In this document: positions 46,213-57,033 of the stretch, one piece after another | How positions within the stretch are numbered: the stretch's first letter is position 1 | Layout: each line of letters opens with the position of its first letter | Assembly (NCBI GenBank): GCA_030847615.1 | Contig: JAUMIR010000003.1 | Span: 24,929,001 to 24,993,000, forward strand | Direction of reading: 5' to 3' | Length of the DNA: 64,000 bases | DNA from: Gambelia wislizenii | Lineage: Eukaryota > Chordata > Lepidosauria > Squamata > Crotaphytidae | Program-made: the position numbers and the translations under genes | The notes under the pieces: generated by a model | The model's input: the letters and a program-made list of their open reading frames with translations, nothing else | Databases searched by the model: none | Told to the model about the DNA's origin: nothing

Positions 46213-46424
46213 ATAATTATAAAGCTATTATTCTACTTTAACTGTTATGGCTGCATCTCATGGAATCCTTGGGTTTGTCCTTTCATGAGACACTAGAGCA
46301 TGCTGGCTAAAAATTCTAAAACCCCTCCCTAAACTGCAAATCCCAAGATCCCATAGGATGGAACCATGAAAGTTAAAATGCCACCATAGTGCTATAATTC
46401 TATAGTGTGAAAGGGCTCCATGTA
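46213..46424. mobile_element. Palindromic MITE, family P copy 3
   Basis: The left arm taaagctattattctacttt and the right arm ccatagtgctataattc are inverted. The inner ctgcaaatcccaagatccca pairs with tggaatccttgggtttg. Older than copies 1 and 2. Confidence 0.7.
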
Positions 46425-48070
46425 GTTTTATCTTCATTTACCACCTAATAATCAGAGCTTGGAAGTAATATGAAACAAGGAATAAAATTGCTGGTGGTAA
46501 ATTGTTTTGTGGGTGATGAGAGGCTAATACTGTATTGTTATTTTTTAAAAATGTAACACCAGTAAATATTACTTGTTACTGTAATGGGTAATATTTACTT
46601 GTTACTCCTAAAACATTGTTGAGTGGTTCATTTGCAAGGTTTTAAAAACATACTTGTATTTTTACAGTGTATTTAACAAAACATTTAAAGTAACTTGCTA
46701 ACATTACACATTATTGAAAGAATAACATGTTCGTAACACATTATAAGTTTATATTTTTATCTTTAGTAAGCAGAATTAACAAGTCACTTAAAAAATTGGG
46801 TCTTGCACATTGCCACACCTAATTTCAGCACACCACTTCCATAACAGAAGTCATGTTATATCACAAAAGCCAGTGTAGTGCGCTACCTGTCAGAGCAGCA
46901 ATGACTGCAAGGTAGATTTGGATCTATTGGTAGTTCTCTGGCTAATTCACAGTAGAGAAGAAAGGACTTTTGGCTTTCACCATCTTAACAACAGAAGCAA
47001 CAAAATACCTCCCATCCTAAATTGTGCTGCTGAAATGAAGAAAAGTAGTCATAATCAGAAACAGATTTTATTCAGAAAGACCATACATTCTGCCCAGTTC
47101 TGAGACTCAGAACAAATTCCTGGGTAAGATTGTTTCATTCAGAAGATGTGTTCAAAAATTAGAAATGTAGTTGACGGAAAACATATGGGTGATGAATGTG
47201 ATAGCCCCCCTCTCATCACTGTCACCACTCTCCATACATGGAGAGCAATGTGTGGAAAGGAGAGCCTCCACTGCATGTGGAGGGTCTCCATGTGATTGGG
47301 TTCCTCATTGTGTGGGGAACCTCCACACATAGTGAAGACTTTCTTCTTCAGACCATTGCTTCCCATTCATTAAAGAATGACAAGGAAGGATGTCAATTAC
47401 ATTTCTAATGTCTGAATAGTATTTGTCTTTTTCACTAGACTCCAGTTCTAGATCTTGGGGTTCTAGTAAAAAAACAACAAAAATATAGACCATGGAAGCC
47501 TGAAGTCTGCCCACCCATTTTAACTCACTAAACTACAAATTTCATGGTTCCATGACACTCCAAAGATCCTAATAGAAGAGGCAAGTTGAAAAAATGTACA
47601 TTTATAATTTATGCTAAGCAAAATTGATTGATTCATTCATTCCTCCCATAACTAATCTGCAGAGACATCTACTTAAAGACAGGACAACCAATTCCTTAAT
47701 TATTTAATTACCACCACCACCCCCACAAAACAAAAACCTATGTTCTCAAAGGTATTAATAGTGCCATAATTTACTGTTGTATTCTTGATATGTGTTACTG
47801 TTGTTCTTGATTATGTTTTATAATAAAATTTTAATTGACATACAAAACCAATAAATACATTTAAAAATAACAGTCTGCTATAACTGAGTAATGTAGATAC
47901 ACACACAGTCACTGCTGAATGCAAAACAGATTTCAGGTTGCACAAAAGGGACAATAATGGTAGTTCCTGCATGTTTTATAAAAAGAAAATAATAATATCT
48001 AGCTTTTAGTACATAATGAACTCAGACAGGTTCCAACTTAGGTGATTGTTTCCCCCTTGGAAAATTATGG
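46425..48070. other. Unassigned intergenic sequence
   Basis: AT-rich; small local hairpins of ccacac/gtgtgg type near 47220-47335. No gene. Confidence 0.5.
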
Positions 48071-48075
48071 AGATA

Positions 48076-48401
48076 TAGTAGGACCCTCATATCCGCAGGG
48101 GATTGGTTCCTGGCACACTGTGGATAATGAAATCCGCTGATAATAGTGGACACTGCCACTGGAAGCTCCAAGTAGAAGGGAGAAGGGAGGCAACCTCACC
48201 TCCTCTCTCCCCCGCCCAACCCCTGCCAGCTCTGCTGCACCACCGGAACCCTCTGCGTGCCACCGGAAGCCCCATGGAAAAGGGATAAGGGAGGTGAGCT
48301 CTCCTCCTCCCATCCTCCCTCCATCCACCCCCTCCCACCATTGCCATCCATGGATAATTGAATCAGTGGATGGCAAATCAGTGGATACAGGGGTGCTGCT
48401 G
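48076..48401. mobile_element. Tigger/pogo-like MITE, family 3 copy 2
   Basis: tagtaggaccctcatatccg and caggggattggttcctgg lie at the left and gtggatacaggggtgctgct at the right, an inverted pair. The left end is decayed at the first base. Confidence 0.75.
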
Positions 48402-49288
48402 TGTTCCTATTCAAGGAGGACCCATCACAACCTCAGAGAGACAGCACAGTTGCTATTTCAGAAAGTCCTGCTGACACCATCCCTACTGTAGCAAATGGAA
48501 AGTAGTTAGCTTGGTGGGGCTCACCTGAGCCTCTATCCACCTAATAATTCAGTCTAAAGTTGTTCCCTTTGAAGGTGCATCTACACCGGTTGAGATAATC
48601 TGGTGCAGACAAGAGTATTCTGACTTTGGCTACACTAAATATATTAAACATATAGCATATAGTTTTTAATTTTGTGCCATGTTTGATATAATTAAGGCAA
48701 GATATGTCAGCTTTGAACATTATCTTTTGTATAATTATAATTTTCTCATATATGTCATATATGTCTATAGGGTTTTCTTGGCAAGTCAACCTGTTAGTAA
48801 TCCAGAATTACCGCTGAAGAAGAAATCTGTTGAAATGGATCTAGAATTCATCAGTCCAATCCGTACAGTAACTGGATTTAATTTACTTGCATATTTTGAC
48901 AAGATATCACCTGTATTCCCATCGGGAGAATAAGAAAAGGATTATCATATTTGGAATATTTGGATTATTATATTACCTCATCTGGCACTGTGGACGTTTC
49001 ATTGAACAGTCAGTCTGATATTCATCAAATTGGAAATACCATACATTGTGGATATACTTACCTATTCAGATGGGACTATTATAATTTGTAGACTTATTTA
49101 TCGGTCAAAATTTCATGAGAATTTGATATTATACGTCATGATTATGTATATACTTGATATGCAATAATTCAAAAAAACCTTATTTTCATTGAATATAGCA
49201 TTTTATTTGCAACATACGTCTAGTTTTGAGTTTCTCCTTTTTGTGGTGTATTCTGACTTCAGAGCTGCCCCGGAATCCCCCGTTTCTG
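48402..49288. other. Unassigned sequence, possible old Penelope remnant
   Basis: No gene. ccgctgaagaagaaatctgt followed by tgaaatggatc (about 48811-48842) faintly resembles the CTGAnGA...GAAA layout at Penelope ends, but no Penelope ORF is visible. Confidence 0.3.
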
Positions 49289-49522
49289 GTGCACTCTGCA
49301 GTGACACTGGGTGGATATCTTCATGTGCATCCCGCTATGCTGCCTGGTGCCGCTGCCATGAGTTGTGTCATCTGAGGCCAGAAATAAGGTCCCCAGCATT
49401 GATCACATGGCTGGGCACCTCATTGTGACCTCAGGGGACATGACACACTAGTGGTGCCAGTGCTGGGCAACACAGTGGGGACGCGTGTGAAGACATCTGC
49501 CTGGTTTCACTGCAGAGTGCAC
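49289..49522. mobile_element. Foldback element (234 bp)
   Basis: gtgcactctgcagtga at 49289-49304 is perfectly complementary to 49507-49522. Imperfect pairing continues inward for about 60 bases (gatatcttcatgtgc with its gtgtgaagacatctgc partner). No ORF. Confidence 0.75.
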
Positions 49523-49692
49523 TGAGTAAGGTTTTTTTACTCCATTTTCAGGGTGGTTTAATGCAGGTTCAGTGCTGAAGTGGCTGGATGTCGTGAAGAC
49601 AGTTTGCACCAGAATTGAGGATTGGGCCCTGTGTCATCTGGACTGATCGCTATGGTGAAGTGGGGAGGATGTTTTATTTGGCTGTTTTATTT

Positions 49693-50219
49693 GACTGACT
49701 ATGTGACGAATGTTGCTGTCCTTGAGCAAGCAGGGATCACCAGCATTGAGGCCATGATATTGAGAACACAGCTGCGCTGGGCAGGGCACGTTTCTAGGAT
49801 GGAGGACCATCGCCTCCCAAAAATACTACTCTACGGTGAACTCACCACAGGTCAGCGTAAGAGGGGCGCTCCAAAAAAGCGATACAAAGACTCCTTGAAA
49901 CAACATCTCAGGCTCGGCCAAATTGATCACCAACAGTGGTCCACCCTGGCCTCACATCGGGAGGCATGGAGACGCACTATCCACAATGCTGCAGCCTTAT
50001 TTGAGAACTCACGACAAACAAGTCTTGAAGAGAAACGACAACGCAGAAAGAATCACAACCCAAAAACATTACCCAAGGAGACCTTCTGCTGTGCTTTTTG
50101 CAACCGGACTTGTTTATCTCGGATTGGCCTTTTTAGTCATCAGCGTGCTTGCAGAAAGCGCGGGATGAGTCCTTCCTGAATCTTCGTTTGCGAAGAAAAG
50201 CCAGAGAGAGTAGACAAGC
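49693..50219 (+). mobile_element. LINE 3' segment with C2HC zinc motif, family Z copy 1
   Basis: Homology to copies 2 and 3 starts at about 49693 (DYVTNVAVLEQAG). The open frame (49622-50179) continues LRWAGHVSRMEDHRLP, KRGAPKKRYKDSLKQHL and a terminal zinc motif CAFC-x12-H-x3-C. The 3'UTR is about 40 bases, ending gaagaaaagccagagag. This is the post-RT C-terminus of a non-LTR element. The RT itself is absent, so it is 5'-truncated, but the remaining frame is intact. Clade not assigned. Confidence 0.8.
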
Positions 50220-50777
50220 CCTCAGTGAGGGATCCACTGGATGGGTGCTCTAGAGAGCAATACTTATTGTAGACAGCCACCCAGGTCCACATGCCTGGAT
50301 CTGCAAGGTCCTTCCTCAAAGCAGGGCATTATGGAAGAAACATCCCAGCAATTGCCTATGTCACATCCTCCAACTGCCCCAATATGACAGAGGCAGTACT
50401 GATTAATCCTCTGTTTTTCAGCTGTTTTTATAATGTTAAAGTTTCTTTCTCTTACTTTCACTGTCCTTCTTTGTCCTCAGCTTACTTCAAATGCAGCAAA
50501 CTGAGTTCCATCGGGGGGAAAATAGTTTGCACTCAACTCAGCAGATGGGAGAGAAAAGGAGGGGTGGCAGAATCTTGCCCTTCCTGGTAGGCTCCGACAA
50601 AAGCAACCTGCTGCAGCCTCTCCTAACTTGTGTGTTCTTCCTCATAAATAACTCTTGACTCTTGATCACACTTCAGTGTTGATTGGCTACATATGTCTCT
50701 GTTTTCATCTATGAAATGTTAGAGGGTCTGTTATGTGGACACTGTCGCTTCCATTGGCTAATCAGCCAGCTTGCCCA
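50220..50777. other. Unassigned intergenic sequence
   Basis: Nothing recognised. Confidence 0.5.
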
Positions 50778-50905
50778 GGGAGCCCTGGTGGTGCAGTGGT
50801 TAAATGCCAGTACTTCAAGCTACAACGTTTGATCTCAGAGGGCTCCAAGGTTGACTCAGCCTTCCTTTCATAGGATGATAAAATGAGTACCCAGCTTGTT
50901 GCTAT
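50778..50905 (+). mobile_element. tRNA-derived SINE with Sauria-like head, copy 3 (partial)
   Basis: gggagccctggtggtgcagt, gttaaatgccagtact and aaaatgagtacccagcttgt are present. The B box is damaged and the 3' tail missing. Confidence 0.8.
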
Positions 50906-51049
50906 TACCTTACCCAGCACCTGTCACCTGAAGTGATCTCCTTACTACTCTGCCTAATGGGAAAGCTAGCCCTAATCTTTACTTTTGTAAATTGCATATA
51001 TGTGGGAAGTTATTTTTACAGAGTCTGGAGCCTGCAATGTTAAATCTTC

Positions 51050-51275
51050 TTTATTGTTGTTGGTTTGTGACTTCAAGTCCACTCCAGCTTAGGATGACCC
51101 TGCCATAGGGTTTTCTTGGCAAGATTTATTTAGAGGTTTGCCATTGCTTTCCTCTTTGGCTGGCAGTGTGACTTGCCCAAGGTCACCCAGTGGGTTCTCA
51201 TGGTTGAACTGGGATTCAAACCCTGATCTCCTGGAGTCCTACTCCAACACTCAAACCACAACACCATCTCTTAAA
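51050..51275 (-). mobile_element. tRNA-derived SINE with RTE-like tail
   Basis: The plus strand reads gtgacttcaagtccactcca, agggttttcttggcaagatt, tgcccaaggtcacccagtgg and caacactcaaaccacaacac. Reverse copy of the family at 28286 and 52757. Confidence 0.8.
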
Positions 51276-51279
51276 CCTG

Positions 51280-51986
51280 CTTACTGGGAAGTAAGTGTCA
51301 CTTCAATGGGATTTGTTTCAAATACACACAGGACTTGGCTTGCAAGATGCTTGTCCTCTACCTTGCAAAAAGAGATGAACTGAGCTACTGTCTTGAACTT
51401 TTCTTCTCTTGGGCAGAATAAAGAAAACAGATGGATAAAAAAACAAAAGTTAAAAAAAAAACCTTTTACTTTAAAAAAAAGTGTTTGGTATTACATTTAC
51501 CACCACTATAACTTCCCTCTTTGATATTCAGCTGTAATGTGTATTTGAAACCAAGCCAACACTCTAATTAAGTATCACACCCCTGTAACAAGTTAAACAA
51601 TGTGGTCTTTGTTTTTCCAGCGGTACAGCTTGCTAGTTGGGCAACATTTGTTTAGCCCACGTGAAATGCAGTTTATCATAATTCAAAGGGCCTGAAAACA
51701 AGAGGCCTACAGTGTTGCCATTAACCTGCTTCTATTGATAGGAGCTGATTGCAAAGCTGCCAATGTTGTCCCCCTTTGTTGACCTTCATGTTCCCAAACT
51801 GATATTTTAAAGGAAGCATTAATTGTTTCCTTAGTCTCATTCCTGGGCTCTCCCTGATAACAGAGCAGAATTTTTCAAAGGCCATTTTTTCCATGGTCTC
51901 AATGCCATATGTCGGCATCACCAGGTGGATGATGAGTTTAAAATAAAACAAATCAGTTGATTAAGAATGAACAGCCAGATTTTTTT
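51280..51986. other. Unassigned intergenic sequence
   Basis: Nothing recognised. Confidence 0.5.
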
Positions 51987-52382
51987 GATGGAGCGGACCT
52001 CCCTCTCTCTGGCTTTTCTTCACAAACAAAGATTCAGGAAGGACTCATCACACGCTTTCTGTAAGCGTGCTGATGACTAAAAAGGCCAATCTGAGATAAA
52101 CAAATCTGGTTGCAGAAAGCACAGCAGAAGGTCTCCTTGGGTGATGTTTTTGGGTTGTGATTCTTTCTGCGTTGTCATTTCTCTTCAAGACTTGTTCAGC
52201 ATTAGTTCTCAAATAAGGCTGCATAATTGTGGATAGTGCATCTCCATGCCTCCCGATGTGAGGCCAGGGTGGACCATTGTTGGTGATCAGTTTGGCCGAG
52301 GCTGAGATGTTGTTTCAGGGAGTCCTTGTAGCACTTTTTTGGAGCGCCCCTCTTATGCTGACCCATGGCGATGGAGCGGACC
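51987..52382 (-). mobile_element. LINE family Z copy 2 with 13-bp target-site duplication
   Basis: gatggagcggacc flanks the insert exactly (51987-51999 and 52370-52382). The 370-bp insert is the 3' segment of family Z on the minus strand, including RGAPKKCYKDSLKQHL, and is 5'-truncated at acccatggc. A textbook non-LTR insertion. The frame is broken. Confidence 0.9.
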
Positions 52383-52756
52383 ATCATAGCAACAAATAGC
52401 AACTTTTGTGCAAAATGGGACTTGAAGTGGTGCATAAAAAGATTAAAACCAAGTAAGTACACATTTAAAAAGAACAAAAAATAGTTATAACACAATGAAA
52501 TTAAAAGCAGCTTAAAAGCACATTAATTTTTTTAAAACACAGAAATAGGTTCTCCATGAAAATGTTGCGAGTGCTTTAGGGTTTCCAGATGCCAGGATCA
52601 TCCTGGGCCCTGGGTTTTGAAAGCCAAAACCTAAGAATGAGAGATTGCTTCTGGTGATATCATTAAGCCTTATGCACTAAATACCAACTGCAGTTGCTTA
52701 CTTGCTTGGGGAGACAGGATAAGGAACATTTAATCTAGTTTATTTGCTTCTAGAGA

Positions 52757-52983
52757 GAACCAGCATGGTGCAGTGATTTGAGTGTTGGACTAAAATACAA
52801 GAAGATTAGGGTTTGTTAGGCCATGGAAACCCACAGGGCGACTTTGGGCAAGTCACACTCTCTCAGCCTCAGAGGGAAACAATGGCAAACCTCCAATAAA
52901 CAAACCTTGCTGAGAAAACACCAGGATAGGTTTGCCTTAGGGTTGCCATGAGTCAGAATTGACTGGCAGACATGTAACAACAA
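52757..52983 (+). mobile_element. tRNA-derived SINE with RTE-like tail
   Basis: accagcatggtgcagtgatt, cgactttgggcaagtcacac, gagaaaacaccaggatagg and gttgccatgagtcagaattg, ending acatgtaacaacaac. The fullest copy of this family here. Confidence 0.8.
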
Positions 52984-53350
52984 CTTGCATCTAGCCAGAA
53001 GGTGGATGCAGACCAGGGTAGAGGGTGAATCTTAGCACCACAACAACTTGGGAGGGAAGGAGAAAGCTAAGGAAATACAGACACATACTACCTGGAGAGT
53101 TTTTGAAAGTTGCAGCAACAAATTAATTTGTTTGCAACTGTAGCAAACTGCTGCTATACTAGCTGAGCTCACAATCTGTTCTTGCCCAGAGCTGATCTCC
53201 CCAATATGGGAGAATTTGCACGTTGTCTCCTGCTTGGTGATGACCCATGAAAGCTGGAGGCTCAAGACCAGGCCCTGAGATATGACAATCCTGAACTGCT
53301 TTCTTAATACAGTACATACTCATCTTTCTCTTTGTTCACCATTTTGTTGT
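52984..53350. other. Unassigned intergenic sequence
   Basis: Nothing recognised. Confidence 0.5.
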
Positions 53351-54580
53351 CATAGATTTTCCTTGGGTTTTTTTCTGGGCTGTGAGGGCGTGTTCTGGAA
53401 GAGTTTACTTCTGACGTTTCGCCTGCATCTGTGGCTGACATTTTCAGAGAATGGTTGGGTAGGAGTTTATATCCTGTGAACCCCTGTTGGGGAGTATATG
53501 TATTTGAATGGTTAGTTTCTGGGTATAGAAATGCATGATGTTTAGTGTCTGTTTGGCTAATGGTTGGTTGATGGCCCATTATCTGCTGGAAACCCCCCTG
53601 TCCCTGGGTGGAACTCCTTTGTAAGTTTGAGTTTTGATTCTATTGTTTTTCACAATTGGAAGCCAGATTTTGTTTACTTTTAGAGTTTCTTTTTTCCTGT
53701 TGAAGTTGTCCAGGTGTTTGTGGATTTCAATAGCTTCTCTGTGCATTCTGACATGATAGTTGTTGGCCTGGTCGATAATTTCTGTGTTTTTAAATTTTGT
53801 GTCCAGGTTGGTTTATCACATGTTCTGCTACTGCTGATTTTTCTGGCTGGCCCAGTCTGCAGTGTTTCTCATGTTCCATGATTCGTGTTTGCACACTGTG
53901 TTTAGTGGTCCCTACGTAAACTTGTCCACAGCTGCACGGTATGCAATAAACTCCAGCAGCTGTGAGAGGGTCTCTTTTGTCTTTCGCTGAGCGTAGCATT
54001 TCTTGGATTTTCTTGGTTGGTCTGTAGATCGTTTGGAGGTTGTGTTTCCTCATCAGTTTCCCTATTCTGTCTGTGACTCCTTTGATGTAGGGTAAAAATA
54101 CCTTCCTTTTGGGTGGCTCTTTTTCTTCTTCATTCCTGTGGTTTTTTCCTGGGTCTGGCTACTCTTGTAATGTCTGATCTGGAGTAACCATTAGCCTGTA
54201 GGGCCCAGTTTAGGTGCCTGGGTTCGTCTTCCAGGTAGTGGGGTTTGCAGATCCTTTTTGCGCGGTCTACCAATGTTTTTATTGTGCTTCTTTTTTGTCC
54301 TGGGTGATGATTGAAGTTCTTGTGTAGATATCTGTCCATGGGGGGGGGGTGTTTCTGTATACCTTGTGGCCTAACCATTGGTTTGGTTTGCAGATGACTA
54401 GGACATCCAAGAATGACAGTGTTCCTTCCTTTTCTTTTTCCATTGTGAATTAGATATTTAGGTGGATGCTGTTCAGGTGGTTCAGGAATGAGACCAAATC
54501 TTCTTTACCGTGGTTCCAAATGGTGAAAGTGTCATCTACATATCAGAAGCATGTTGTTGGCTTTTTTGTGTTGTGTTGTG
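53351..54580 (-). mobile_element. Penelope-like element copy A, 5'-truncated
   Basis: On the minus strand, in order: reverse transcriptase motif YVDDT (54542-54528) and LSFLDVLV; a connector with DRYLHKNFNHHPGQKRS and RRxC-like RAKRICKPHYLEDE (frame 54378-54130); a GIY-YIG endonuclease (frame 54053-53790) with GVY at residues 34-36, YVG at 46-48 and TRIMEHEKH after it; then a 3' region of about 430 bases ending tctatg at 53351. Stops and frameshifts make it dead. RT plus GIY-YIG defines Penelope-like elements. Confidence 0.92.
53409..53451 (-). ncRNA. Hammerhead-ribozyme-like motif, Penelope copy A
   Basis: The minus strand reads ttct, ctgaaaa (core CTGAnGA with G to A), a stem II candidate, then gaaacgtc and agaa. 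ttct and agaa can form stem I, and acgt is self-complementary, which would make stem III only in a dimer. The core change predicts loss of activity in this copy. Confidence 0.45.
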
Positions 54581-55100
54581 TTGTGGACACAAAATGTTAT
54601 TTAAAAACACGGAAATTCTCGACCAGGCCAACAATTATCATGTCAGAATGCACAGAGAAGCTATTGAAATCCACAAACACCTGGACAACTTCAACAAGAA
54701 AGAAGAAAGCCCAAAAGTAAAGTAAACAAAATCTGGCTTCCAGTTTTGAAAAACAATAGAATCAAAACTCAGCACTTACAAAGGAATTCCACCCAGGGAC
54801 AGGGGGATTTCCAGCAGATAGTGGGTTGTCAACCAACCATTAGCCAAACAGACACTAATGAGCCTTGCATTTCTATACCCAGAAACTAACAATTCAAATA
54901 CACAAATTTACATATACTCCCCAACAGGGGTTCACAATATATAAATCCCACACACATTCCTACCCAACCATTCTCTGAAGATGTCAGCCACAGATGCAGA
55001 TGAAACATCAGAAGTAAACTCTTCCAGAACACAGCCTCACAGCCCAGAAAAAAAACAAGGAAAATCTATGGATGCCGGCCGTGAAAGCCTTCACTTCATA
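54581..55100 (+). mobile_element. Penelope-like element copy B, head-to-head with copy A
   Basis: From ggacacaaaatg on, the + strand matches the minus strand of copy A from about 53800 to 53351 (aattctcgaccaggccaaca, ggaattccacccagggacag, ctcttccagaacacag, ctatggatgccggcc). It covers the end of the endonuclease region and the 3' segment only. The two copies abut 5' to 5'. Confidence 0.88.
54971..55012 (+). ncRNA. Hammerhead-ribozyme-like motif, Penelope copy B
   Basis: ttct (54971-54974), ctgaaga (54975-54981, matching CTGAnGA), a variable stem II segment, gaaac (55002-55006), atc (55007-55009, expected gtc), agaag. One stem III base is changed. Confidence 0.45.
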
Positions 55101-56400
55101 TTTTGTTGTCATTTGGCATTAGATTTCTAAGGGCCGATCTAGAGGAGGGAATAAAATGTGAATTGGTGCGCAGAAGCATCAATTCGCAGCAGCTTTCATC
55201 TGTCTCAATGACTTTTTTACAAGATTGCTGGTGTGCAAAACTCTCTGTGTTTCCTGTTCACATGGAGACATGCCAATCAAGATGGTGGCCACAAGTGAAT
55301 TACTCACGGTTTTGTACTCTCCAATTTGCTCCCACCAAATAATATGTTTTAAAAAACAAACTCCAAGGTGCAGAAGAGTTATCTTCTACTTAAATAATGA
55401 AAAAAAAAAAACCTGAAGGAAAGAAAGGCTGTTTCATTGCCTCAGTGCATGCTCGCCACAGCAACAATTCAACATGGCAGATCCGTGATCTGCCATCTTA
55501 GGAAACTCCATTGCCTGCACACATCCAACCAATCAGCTATCCTGTTCAGTAATGTGCTGAGATGTGATTTGGTTGTCCTAACAGGCAGGAGTGCACATTT
55601 CCTCTACAGTTGTGAAAAAACTTGGGGAAACTCCTGGAGGCTTTTGCTGTAGACTTTCCCCTACTTTTGCTCCCCCTCCCTCTGTGAGGATCCCATTTGG
55701 ATACATAGGATTCCCCATGGATTCCATGAGGATTTATTTCACCGTCTGGACTGCCCTTAAGCATCCCTCTACCATAAAATTGTGTTTTCAGGAGAGCCCC
55801 TATTTTCAACCTCACGTTTTTTTCCCCCTTGGCCCAATTTACCCTGAGGGATTGTAGGCTTATGAAGTCATATAAACCAGAGCCTGAAAAAGTTCCTTGT
55901 TTGGACTACAAAAGTGGTACAATCTGAATAATCATGGCCTAGCTATACTGCCATGTTATGCATCTCCCAGCTTCACCTTGACAGCTGTTAGCCTGAGCAA
56001 TGCTGGTTGTTCTGGAAGTCATAGTCTAAGAAAGTAACTTTTCCATTCTGTGAGTCAGAAATATATACCATAATTCTTTTCTAGAAAACACAGATGAGCT
56101 ATGGATTTTAAACCCCCCCCCAGCTTTATTTTATTTATTTTATCAGTTTTTACCCTGTTTTTCCAAATGCATGAGGGAGCTTTTTAGAGAAGGAGCCCAT
56201 GGATCAGTGAAAGTGCTATTGTTCTCCATGCAGAAGATCTCAGTTTCAGTCTCTCACATTTCTGGAAGTAAAAGCTCAGGTAGCAGGTGATGTAGACAAT
56301 TCAAGGTGCCATTCAAAATAGAAGAGTTTGGCTTGGTAAAAGGCAGTGTCTTGTGTTAATCAAAACTTAACAAAAAAAAAAAAACCACAGCCATCAAAAT
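55101..56400. other. Unassigned intergenic sequence
   Basis: No gene or confident repeat. Homopolymer A runs near 55400 and 56370. Confidence 0.5.
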
Positions 56401-56401
56401 A

Positions 56402-56663
56402 CAGGCCTCCTCCTGTATCTGCAAGGGTTACGTTCCTGGATTTAGTATTTATAGGTGAAACAGCGGGTAATAGCAAACCCTATTAAAATAAAGGACTTCC
56501 AGCACAAATATACTATAGAGCTGCATTGGAGGACCTAGCGATTCCTAGAGAGAACACCACACTAGGCATTTTCCAGCATGACTATGCTATGTGTCCCCAT
56601 TTTTTTCAGCCATGGATAACTGAAACCATGGATATTGGTTCTGTGGATACAGAGGACAACCTG
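56402..56663. mobile_element. Tigger/pogo-like MITE (262 bp), family 1 copy 2
   Basis: TA precedes caggcctcctcctgtatc; the right end is gtggatacagaggacaacctg. The interior gggtaatagcaaaccctatt matches 10483-10743. Confidence 0.8.
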
Positions 56664-57033
56664 CATTTATCTGAGTAACAGAGCTTAGAAAAGTTATTTT
56701 TTGGACTAAAGCTCTTAGATACTTAGTGACCACATTGGCTGGCCTGTGGTCCAGAAAGTAACCTTTTGAACCTGTGTACCATAGCTATTTCAGCAGGCTC
56801 AGCCATAAAAGAGATGTCAAAAATCTGAGATACTGCGACTTAACAATGCTGTGCATTCCTAAGCATGTCACACCACAAGTGTTACTTAGCCATGCTAAGA
56901 TGATTGATTGAGTGATCATCAATTACTGCTGCTATGAAGCAGTAATTGCTGCTCATTTTCAAAATATTTAAGCTCTGATAGAGTTAGGTGACTTGAAGGC
57001 ACACACACACACACACGGAGTTGTCACAGACTC

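Noticed and set aside
47205..47335. Cluster of small ccacac/gtgtgg hairpins as a regulatory element
   Set aside because: Stems are short and irregular; no family or conservation evidence is available.
53351..55100. The inverted Penelope pair as an assembly artefact
   Set aside because: The two copies differ at many positions and in extent, so they are separate diverged copies and not a folded read.
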